Below the pieces are notes generated by a model. The model worked only from the letters and a program-made list of their open reading frames with translations, searched no databases and was not told where the DNA came from. A DNA stretch of 6,094 nt. Source: an uncultured Candidatus Pelagibacter sp. (GTDB lineage Bacteria > Pseudomonadota > Alphaproteobacteria > Pelagibacterales > Pelagibacteraceae). Where the stretch lies: positions 1 to 6,094 of the forward strand of contig CAJWKX010000039.1 in assembly GCA_913043015.1 (NCBI GenBank), written 5' to 3'. Below are positions 1 to 5,874 of the stretch, piece by piece. The position numbers and the translations under genes are program-made. The first letter of the stretch is position 1. Each line of letters begins with the position of its first letter.

Positions 1-1
1 T

Positions 2-1093
2 TGGTGTAAGAGATGTGTTGTCATGTCGACAAGACCAAGAGTAACTTTTAATGCAAATGGGGTATGTTCAGCTTGTCAATGGCAGGAAGAAAAAAAAACA
101 CTAAATTGGAAGGAAAGACAAATAAAACTTGATAAATTATTAACTGAACAAAAATCTAATCCTATTTTCAAGTGTATTAACGCAGTTAGTGGTGGCAAGG
201 ATGGATCATATGTTTCTTACTGTCTCAAACACAAAAAAAAGGTTAATTCCCTAGCCGTTACAATCAGGCCTCCTCTGGAACAAAATGTTGGTAAAAAAAA
301 TATAATTAATTTTGTAAGAAGTGGTTATGAGCACATTCATATAACTCCTGATGAAGAGGCTATGAGAATATTAAATAAACTTGGCTTTACAGAGTTGGGG
401 TATTCTTATTATGGCTGGCAAATAGCTGTTCATACTGCTTTAGTAAGAGTTGCTATGGCATTTAATATTCCTTTAATTTTTTATTCCGAAGATGGAGATT
501 GCGAATATGGAGGAGATGCCAAACATAAATACGAAGGTATATATGGAATTGATTATCAAATAACAAATTATATCGAAGGTGATTATTTTAAAATTTTAAA
601 AATGTGCGGTTTAAACAAAGAACAATTGTACTGGTTTACATATCCATCAAAAGAAGAAATTTCAAAAAAGGATTTAAAAATAACTCATTGGGGTTTTTAT
701 GAAAATTGGGATCCATATAGAAATTATGAAGTAGCCAAAAAACAATGTAACTTGCATGAGAACGAAACTTTAAATGCCGGAACATATACAAATTTTGGTC
801 AAACTGATCAAAAATTTTATTTACTACATATATATTTAATGTATTTAAAATTTGGATTTGGAAGAACAAATATGGATGCTGGTATAGATGTAAGAAGAGG
901 AGCCATGACCAGAGAACAGGCCGTTCAACTTGTTAAAATGTATGATGCTCAAGCTCCAGAAGAATATTATGACGAATTTTGTGAATATTATAAAATGAAG
1001 AAAGAAGACTTTTTGGCAACAATTGACAAATGGGTTAATAAAGATTTGTTTGAAAAAAAAAATAGATGGGAACCAAAATTTGAAATTAAATGA
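2..1093 (+). CDS. N-acetyl sugar amidotransferase (WbpG/PseA/PtmG family), 5' partial
   Basis: ATP-dependent PP-loop enzyme of the family that converts a sugar acetamido group to acetamidino, using ammonia from a HisH/HisF pair. The ATG at 23 is an internal Met, not the start. The frame stays open to the left edge and reads W-C-K-R-C-V-V before it, giving the first half (CxxC at 5-16) of a zinc site whose second half is CSAC at 65-76. Family members usually begin just before the first Cys, so probably only a few codons are missing; 363 residues are visible. Numbering from Met23, the PP-loop ATP motif SGGKDGS is at 56-62. The C-terminal part has the family pattern FGFGR...DVRRGAMTREQAV (about 277-301) and a helical tail EFCEYYKMKKEDF. 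The stop overlaps the hisH start (ATGA at 1090). The hisH-hisF neighbours strongly support the role. The sugar substrate is inferred from the legionaminate genes downstream. Confidence 0.92.
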   Translation, partial: WCKRCVVMSTRPRVTFNANGVCSACQWQEEKKTLNWKERQIKLDKLLTEQKSNPIFKCINAVSGGKDGSYVSYCLKHKKKVNSLAVTIRPPLEQNVGKKNIINFVRSGYEHIHITPDEEAMRILNKLGFTELGYSYYGWQIAVHTALVRVAMAFNIPLIFYSEDGDCEYGGDAKHKYEGIYGIDYQITNYIEGDYFKILKMCGLNKEQLYWFTYPSKEEISKKDLKITHWGFYENWDPYRNYEVAKKQCNLHENETLNAGTYTNFGQTDQKFYLLHIYLMYLKFGFGRTNMDAGIDVRRGAMTREQAVQLVKMYDAQAPEEYYDEFCEYYKMKKEDFLATIDKWVNKDLFEKKNRWEPKFEIK

Positions 1094-1731
1094 TTAATAA
1101 AAAAACTAAGATTTGTGTTATTGATTATGGTTTTGGCAATATTGCTTCAATTGAAAATGCACTAAACTATTTAAAATTTGACCATAGTTCTTTGAAAACT
1201 CCAAATGGCCTAGGTAATTTTTCTCACCTAATTTTACCAGGCGTCGGATCTTTCGAAGCTGGCATAAGCAAGTTAAAAAAATTAGGATGGGAGCTGAAAA
1301 TAAAAGACTTTATAAAAAATGGAGGTTATTTGTTTGGGATATGTTTGGGAATGCAATTACTTTTTAAATATGGCACAAATGAAAAAACAGATCAACTCAT
1401 TGAAGGATTGGGTTTTTTTGATGGAAAGTGTAAAAAATTTTTTCAAAACAATCAAACCAACAAACTTCCCCTTCCTCATGTTGGTTTTAATGAAGTTAAT
1501 CATAACAATACTAAAATATGGGATGGCATTAAAAATCCATCTTATTTCTATTTTATTCATTCTTATAAAGTGAGTTCTTCTGAAGATTCACACAACTATG
1601 CAAAAACAACATACGGGGAAGAATTTATTTCTTTTATAGAAAAATCTAAAATTTTTGGCTCTCAATTTCATCCTGAAAAAAGCCATTCAGTTGGATTAAA
1701 TCTTATACAAAATTTTTGTAACCTACAGTGA
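1090..1731 (+). CDS. hisH: HisH-type glutamine amidotransferase, dedicated to the sugar amidotransferase
   Basis: Class I glutaminase that hydrolyses glutamine to glutamate and ammonia, in complex with the HisF paralogue encoded next. At 213 residues it is full length. Visible motifs are IDYGFGNIASI near the N-terminus (11-21), PGVGSF (50-55) at the interface loop, the nucleophile elbow GICLGMQLLF with Cys85, PHVGFN (129-134), FIHSYKV (155-161) and GSQFHPEKS with His194 and Glu196, so the Cys-His-Glu triad is intact. The ATG at 1090 overlaps the upstream TGA stop (ATGA), and the gene ends in GTGA shared with hisF. No Shine-Dalgarno is evident, so translation is probably coupled. Because no other histidine gene is present and the amidotransferase is adjacent, I infer it feeds ammonia to sugar amidination (as with WbpG-HisH2-HisF2 of Pseudomonas, or the hisF-hisH-pseA block of Campylobacter) rather than making histidine. 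Confidence 0.95.
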   Translation: MINKKTKICVIDYGFGNIASIENALNYLKFDHSSLKTPNGLGNFSHLILPGVGSFEAGISKLKKLGWELKIKDFIKNGGYLFGICLGMQLLFKYGTNEKTDQLIEGLGFFDGKCKKFFQNNQTNKLPLPHVGFNEVNHNNTKIWDGIKNPSYFYFIHSYKVSSSEDSHNYAKTTYGEEFISFIEKSKIFGSQFHPEKSHSVGLNLIQNFCNLQ

Positions 1732-2504
1732 GTCTTTTAAAAAGAATTATCTTTTGCCTTTATTACAAGGAAGGTTTTTTTTATCTTAGCCGTAATTTTA
1801 GTTTACAAAAGGTTGGTGATGTAGATTGGTTGATAAGAAATTTTGGTTTCGGCAAAGCAACAAATTATATTGATGAAATAGTTATAATATTAGTAAAAAA
1901 AAAACCAACAGAGTCAGATTTTAAAAATTTTTTTGTAGGTGTTTTAAAATTAAGGAAAAGTCTCTTTATACCCATTACGCTAGGAGGAGGAATAAGAGAT
2001 TTGAAAATTTCTAAAAGATTTTTTGATAACGGTGCTGATAAAATATTGATTAATACTTTAGCATTCGAAAACAAAGAAATTATTGAAAAAATAGCAGGTT
2101 TTTATGGATCACAAGCTATTTGCGTAATGATAGATCATAGAAGAATAAATAATGAAATTAATTTATATTCTCATTGTGGCGCAAGATTAGAAAAAATATC
2201 TTTAAAAAAACATCTTGAAAATTTAAATTCTTTAAATTGTGGAGAAATAATTTTAAATTCTATTGATAATGATGGAAATGCGGCTGGCATAGATTTAACG
2301 ATTTTAGATAATATAGAAACAAACATAAATAAACCTATATTGATTATGGGTGGGGCGGGCAAACCTGAGCACCTATCTTCAGTTTTAGCTTCAACAAAAA
2401 TATCAGGCGTAATCACTGCTAACCTTTTTAATTTTCTTGGTGATGGCCTTAAAGTTGCTAGGAATTTTGCTCTAGAAAAAAACATTAGTCTTGCAAACTT
2501 TTAG
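1728..2504 (+). CDS. hisF: HisF-like (beta/alpha)8-barrel, ammonia-channelling paralogue
   Basis: Partner of the upstream HisH. A GTG start at 1728 lies in a GTGA overlap with the hisH stop; the next residues, LLKRII, match the usual HisF beginning, which supports this start. At 258 residues it is normal length. Barrel motifs: LGGGIRD (85-91), NGADKILINT (101-110), FYGSQA (125-130), MIDHRR with Asp136, NSIDNDG (177-183), GGAG (208-211) and NLFNFLGDG (232-240). Compared from memory with Thermotoga HisF, the general acid/base Asp11 is replaced by Tyr12, and the following strand (SRNFSLQKVGD) differs from the imidazole-glycerol-phosphate enzyme. The second catalytic Asp (Asp130) corresponds to Asp136, and the ammonia-gate residues Arg5, Glu46, Lys99 and Glu167 correspond to Arg6, Glu50, Lys105 and Glu173. 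I infer it activates HisH and passes ammonia but does not make imidazole glycerol phosphate. Confidence 0.92.
   Translation: MSLLKRIIFCLYYKEGFFYLSRNFSLQKVGDVDWLIRNFGFGKATNYIDEIVIILVKKKPTESDFKNFFVGVLKLRKSLFIPITLGGGIRDLKISKRFFDNGADKILINTLAFENKEIIEKIAGFYGSQAICVMIDHRRINNEINLYSHCGARLEKISLKKHLENLNSLNCGEIILNSIDNDGNAAGIDLTILDNIETNINKPILIMGGAGKPEHLSSVLASTKISGVITANLFNFLGDGLKVARNFALEKNISLANF
1895..1904 (+). repeat. A10 homopolymer tract inside hisF
   Basis: Ten consecutive A bases, encoding the lysine run at HisF residues 57-59. The frame is intact as read. A one-base change here would truncate the protein in its first quarter. Confidence 0.8.
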
Positions 2505-2542
2505 AAATAACATTTATTAAATTTTTTAAACGAATAAAAAAT
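2505..2542 (+). other. Only intergenic spacer in the window, between hisF and legC
   Basis: Thirty-eight almost pure A/T bases separate the amidination genes from the legionaminate genes. They contain an A/T-only inverted repeat, TTTATT (2513-2518) and AATAAA (2533-2538), with a 14-base loop. There is no G/C-rich stem, no clear -35/-10 pair and no Shine-Dalgarno before the ATG at 2543. I see no supported terminator or promoter, so read-through from the upstream genes is the simplest reading. Confidence 0.5.
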
Positions 2543-3712
2543 ATGATTAAATTACATGAACCTTTTATATCCGGAAACGAGTGGAAGTATATAAAAAATT
2601 GTTTAGATGAAGGATGGGTTTCTTCTGCTGGAAAATATGTAGATCTTTTTGAAAAAAAGATAACAAAGTATACTGGTGCAAAGCATGCAGTAGCTTGCAT
2701 CAATGGAACATCAGCTTTACAAATTTCTTTAAGGTTGGTTGGAGTAGGAACAAACGATGAGGTAATAGTTCCGTCCATGACCTTTATATCGCCAGTTAAT
2801 GCAATTAATTACAATAATGCTAAACCAATTTTTATGGATAATGACGATTATTATACTATTGATGTTAATAAGACTATTGAATTTCTAAATAAAAAAACAC
2901 GAACAATTCTAAGAAAAAAAATACCAATTACTATTAATAAAAAAACTGGAAATCACATTGTTGCTTTAATCGTAGTGCATCTTTTTGGTAATGCGACAAA
3001 ACTAGATAAACTGATTGATTTATGTAGAACGAAAAATATTTCAATCATTGAGGATGCAGCCGAAAGTATTGGTACTTTTTATAAATCAGGCAGGTTTAGG
3101 AATAAACACACAGGAACAGTAGGAAAAATTGGATGTCTTTCTTTTAACGGTAATAAAATAATTACGGCAGGCGGCGGGGGAATGATATTAACCAACAATT
3201 TAAAAATCGCAAAAAAAGCAAAATATCTTACAACGCAAGCCAAAGATGATCCGATTAGTTATGTACATAATGACATCGGCTATAACTTTCGTCTCTCTAA
3301 TATCCAAGCAGCTCTGGGTCTTGCTCAACTCGAATCTTTACCAGAATATATAAGGAAAAAAAAAATCATACATGAAATATATAGAAATAAAATAGATAAA
3401 ATTAAAGGTTTGAGAATATCCAGGACTTCACATTTTAGTAAATGTAATTATTGGCTAAATATTATTGAAATTGATAAAAAATTATCAAAAAAAGATTTTT
3501 TAAAAAAAATCCAATATCTTTATAATAATGGTATAGAAGCAAGACCACTATGGTATCCGAATCATTTACAAAAAAAATATAAAAAGTGTCAAACATATAA
3601 ATTGCATAATGTTAAAAAAATTTATCAAAGCAGATTATGTTTACCAAGCAGCTCTCAGCTGACCCCAAAACAGCAAGATTTTATTTGTCAAAAATTAAAT
3701 AATATTTTTTAA
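2543..3712 (+). CDS. legC: LegC-family PLP aminotransferase (UDP/GDP-4-keto-6-deoxy-GlcNAc C4 aminotransferase)
   Basis: DegT/DnrJ/EryC1-type fold I aminotransferase that adds the C4 amino group to a nucleotide-linked 4-keto-6-deoxy-HexNAc, using glutamate as the usual donor. The N-terminus LHEPFISGNEWKYIK (4-18) and GWVSSAGKYVDLFE (24-37) are typical of the LegC subgroup rather than of general DegT proteins. PLP-site motifs are NGTSALQ (54-60), EDAAES (170-175, Asp171 facing the PLP nitrogen) and SFNGNKIITAGGGG (200-213), with Lys205 as the Schiff-base lysine. LTTQAKDD (229-236) and IGYNFRLSNIQAALG (245-259) follow, and the C-terminal GIEARPLWYP (330-339) closes the substrate site. At 389 residues it is full length. 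The start follows a 38-base spacer; the stop is 3 bases before neuB. The neighbours neuB and neuC support the legionaminate assignment. An A10 run lies at 3356-3365. Confidence 0.93.
   Translation: MIKLHEPFISGNEWKYIKNCLDEGWVSSAGKYVDLFEKKITKYTGAKHAVACINGTSALQISLRLVGVGTNDEVIVPSMTFISPVNAINYNNAKPIFMDNDDYYTIDVNKTIEFLNKKTRTILRKKIPITINKKTGNHIVALIVVHLFGNATKLDKLIDLCRTKNISIIEDAAESIGTFYKSGRFRNKHTGTVGKIGCLSFNGNKIITAGGGGMILTNNLKIAKKAKYLTTQAKDDPISYVHNDIGYNFRLSNIQAALGLAQLESLPEYIRKKKIIHEIYRNKIDKIKGLRISRTSHFSKCNYWLNIIEIDKKLSKKDFLKKIQYLYNNGIEARPLWYPNHLQKKYKKCQTYKLHNVKKIYQSRLCLPSSSQLTPKQQDFICQKLNNIF
3356..3365 (+). repeat. A10 homopolymer tract inside legC
   Basis: Ten consecutive A bases, encoding Lys272-274 of LegC. 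The frame is intact as read. A slip here would remove the C-terminal third, including the RPLWYP motif. Confidence 0.8.
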
Positions 3713-3715
3713 AAA

Positions 3716-4720
3716 ATGGATAAAGTAATTATAATTGCAGAAGCATGTCAGAATCATAACGGCCAATTAAAGATGGCTTATAAATTGGTTGATGTTGCTA
3801 AAAAATGCGGCGCCGACTTTGTTAAATTTCAAACCTCTATACCAGAATTGCATATATCTAAATTTGCTAAGAAAGCAAACTATCAAATTAAAAATTGGAA
3901 AATAAAAGAAAACCAACTGAAAATGCTTAAAAAACTTTCTTTAACTTATAACGATTTTAAAAAAATAAAAAAATATTGCAAAAAAAAGAAAATAGAATTT
4001 TTATCAACTCCATTTGATTTAAAGTCTATCGATTTTCTAAAAAATTTCAGCATGAAATATTTCAAAATTCCTTCTGGTGAAATAACCAATTTGCCCTATT
4101 TGATAAAAGTAGCCAAACTTAAAAAAAAAGTAATATTGTCAACGGGTATGGCAAATTTGATGGAGATTAGAGAAGCTCTCAAAATACTAATCTCGCATGG
4201 AACCAAAAAAAAAAATATTACTGTTTTACAATGTAATACAGAATACCCAACACCTTTACGAGATGCGAATATTAGAGCAATGCTTACTATTAAAAAAAAA
4301 TTTAAAGTTAACGTTGGATATTCTGATCATACGGAAGGTATTGAGTCGTCGTTGGCTGCAGCAGCACTGGGTGCCAGGGTGTTAGAAAAGCATATTACTC
4401 TCAACAAAAATTTACCAGGACCAGATCATAAAGCAAGTATTAATCCAAAAGAACTAAAAAAAATGATTGAAGGGGTAAGGAAAATTACCATTGCATTAGG
4501 AAATGGAATTAAAAAAATTTCGTCAAGCGAAAGAAAAAATATTAAGATTGCAAGAACTTCAATAGTGGCTTCTAAGGAAATTAAAAAGGGTGAAAAATTT
4601 ACGAGTAAAAATTTAACAATCAAAAGACCAGGAAATGGAATATCCCCAATGAAATTATTTAAAGTTATTGGAAAAATTGCAAAAAAAAGTTTTTCTAAGG
4701 ACAAGTTAATAAAATTATGA
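3716..4720 (+). CDS. neuB: N,N'-diacetyllegionaminate synthase (NeuB/LegI family)
   Basis: Condenses a 2,4-diacetamido-2,4,6-trideoxymannose with phosphoenolpyruvate to form the nine-carbon legionaminic acid skeleton. The N-terminal TIM barrel shows IAEACQNHNG (7-16), VKFQT (36-40), STPFD (97-101), KIPSGE (117-122), LSTGMA (141-146), QCNTEYPTP (172-180), GYSDHTEG (201-208) and EKHITLNKNLPGPDH (224-238). His205 and His226 have the 21-residue spacing of the two metal-binding histidines of meningococcal NeuB. A C-terminal SAF (antifreeze-like) domain begins near 279 (ARTSIVASKEIKKGE) and carries KRPGNGISP (303-311), with Arg304 the likely substrate arginine. NTEYPTP favours LegI/NeuB over pseudaminate synthase. 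At 334 residues it is complete. It starts 3 bases after legC and overlaps neuC by ATGA. The protein is unusually basic, 65 lysines by my count. Sialic acid synthase is the alternative; LegC upstream argues against it. Confidence 0.94.
   Translation: MDKVIIIAEACQNHNGQLKMAYKLVDVAKKCGADFVKFQTSIPELHISKFAKKANYQIKNWKIKENQLKMLKKLSLTYNDFKKIKKYCKKKKIEFLSTPFDLKSIDFLKNFSMKYFKIPSGEITNLPYLIKVAKLKKKVILSTGMANLMEIREALKILISHGTKKKNITVLQCNTEYPTPLRDANIRAMLTIKKKFKVNVGYSDHTEGIESSLAAAALGARVLEKHITLNKNLPGPDHKASINPKELKKMIEGVRKITIALGNGIKKISSSERKNIKIARTSIVASKEIKKGEKFTSKNLTIKRPGNGISPMKLFKVIGKIAKKSFSKDKLIKL
4205..4215 (+). repeat. A11 homopolymer tract inside neuB
   Basis: Eleven consecutive A bases, the longest homopolymer I found in the window, encoding Lys164-166 just before the NTEYPTP motif. 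The frame is intact as read. Confidence 0.8.
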
Positions 4721-5874
4721 AAAGAAAAATTTGCATAATCACTGGTTCTAGAGCTGATTACGGTCTTATGCAAATTTTAATTAATAAATTTTATAAGGAT
4801 AGAGATATCGAATTAAAAATTTTTGCGACTGGCATGCATTTGTTATCTGAGTTTGGTAATACCTACAAGGAAATTATTAAGGATGGTTTTAGAATAGAAA
4901 AGAAAGTTAAAATATTAAGTTCTTCCGATACCCCAACTGCTATTTCAAAATCAACCGGTTTAGGAATAATGCGCTTTGCGTCATTATTTGACTCTGTTAA
5001 ACCAGATTTATTAGTTGTTTTTGGAGATAGATACGAAATAATGTCGGCAGTGATAGCAGCTAATTTTCATCAAATACCAGTAGCCCATATAGGAGGAGGA
5101 GATACAACTTTGGGTGCAGTTGATGAATGTATAAGGCATTCAATTACGAAAATGTCTTGGCTTCATTTTGTTTCTAATCTTTCAAGCAAAAAAAGAGTCA
5201 TTCAACTTGGTGAAAATCCCAAAAGAGTATTTGTTACTGGCAGTCTTGGTGTAGATAGATTGAGAAATGCAAAATTGTTAAATAAAAAGTTAGTTGAAAA
5301 AAAAATGAAGTTTAAGTTTAATAAAAAGAATATACTTATAACTTACCACCCAGTAACACTTGAAAAAAATACTTCAGCTTATCAATTTAAAGAAATATTA
5401 TCAGCAGTTTCTGAATTAAAAGATACAAAACTAATATTTACTTATCCTAACAGCGATACCTTTGGAAGAATTGTTATTACTATGATCGAAAAATTTGTAT
5501 CTTCAAAAAAATGTGATTCTGTAAAATTTTCTTCTATGGGTCACATAAATTATTTATCTGTGCTTAAAAATGTAGATTGTATTTTGGGAAATTCATCAAG
5601 TGGACTTATTGAAGCGCCTTCATTTAAAATTCCGACAATAAATATAGGCGATAGACAAAAAGGAAGATTAAAAGCAAGCAGTGTTATAGATAGCGCACCA
5701 AAAAAAAATTTAATACTAAAATCAATTTACAAAATTTATACTAAAAAATTTATGAAAAACTTAAAATATACTTGCAATGCCTATGAATATAAAGATTCTT
5801 CAAATAAGATTTATAAAATTATTAAAGATGTAACAATTCCTTCTGAACTAAAAAAATTTTTTTATAATATATGA
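4717..5874 (+). CDS. neuC: Hydrolysing nucleotide-sugar 2-epimerase (NeuC/LegG family)
   Basis: Inverts C2 and removes the nucleotide from a UDP/GDP-2,4-diacetamido-2,4,6-trideoxyglucose, giving the free manno sugar used by NeuB/LegI. It has the GT-B-like fold of the WecB/NeuC family. Motifs: ITGSRADYGLM (8-18), ATGMHLLSEFGNTY (37-50), SSSDTPTAISKSTGLG (68-83), FGDRYE (102-107), AHIGGGDTTLGAVDE (123-137), IRHSITKMSWLHF (139-151), GSLGVDR (175-181), TYHPVT (209-214) with His211, and GNSSSGLIEAP (291-301) for nucleotide binding. Glu137 and His211 probably match the catalytic Glu131 and His213 of E. coli WecB. Many relatives read HIHGGE where this one reads HIGGGD, a mild variant. At 385 residues it is full length. 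The ATG at 4717 overlaps the neuB stop, and the stop overlaps the next start. Context makes LegG more likely than UDP-GlcNAc epimerase for sialic acid. Confidence 0.92.
   Translation: MKRKICIITGSRADYGLMQILINKFYKDRDIELKIFATGMHLLSEFGNTYKEIIKDGFRIEKKVKILSSSDTPTAISKSTGLGIMRFASLFDSVKPDLLVVFGDRYEIMSAVIAANFHQIPVAHIGGGDTTLGAVDECIRHSITKMSWLHFVSNLSSKKRVIQLGENPKRVFVTGSLGVDRLRNAKLLNKKLVEKKMKFKFNKKNILITYHPVTLEKNTSAYQFKEILSAVSELKDTKLIFTYPNSDTFGRIVITMIEKFVSSKKCDSVKFSSMGHINYLSVLKNVDCILGNSSSGLIEAPSFKIPTINIGDRQKGRLKASSVIDSAPKKNLILKSIYKIYTKKFMKNLKYTCNAYEYKDSSNKIYKIIKDVTIPSELKKFFYNI

Noticed and set aside
636..869. - strand open frame of 77 codons
   Set aside because: Antisense to the conserved second half of the amidotransferase, with no family resemblance and no start context.
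1090..2504. hisH and hisF as part of a histidine operon
   Set aside because: No other his genes are present, both sit directly behind an N-acetyl sugar amidotransferase, and HisF lacks the Asp11 equivalent.
2513..2538. Possible terminator or operator from the TTTATT/AATAAA inverted repeat
   Set aside because: The stem is only six A/T pairs, expected by chance in such AT-rich DNA, and no U-run follows a stable G/C stem.
2171..2778. Two - strand open frames (2171-2485 and 2485-2778)
   Set aside because: They run antisense to clearly conserved hisF and legC motifs and show no recognisable protein family.
3716..4720. Pseudaminate synthase (PseI) as the identity of the NeuB protein
   Set aside because: The NTEYPTP motif and the neighbouring LegC- and NeuC-type genes fit legionaminate or sialate synthases; pseudaminate loci use PseC and PseG instead.
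4426..4773. 115-codon open frame on the - strand
   Set aside because: It lies antisense to the conserved SAF-domain region of neuB; its hydrophobic composition is what the complement of lysine-rich codons gives, and no domain is recognisable.
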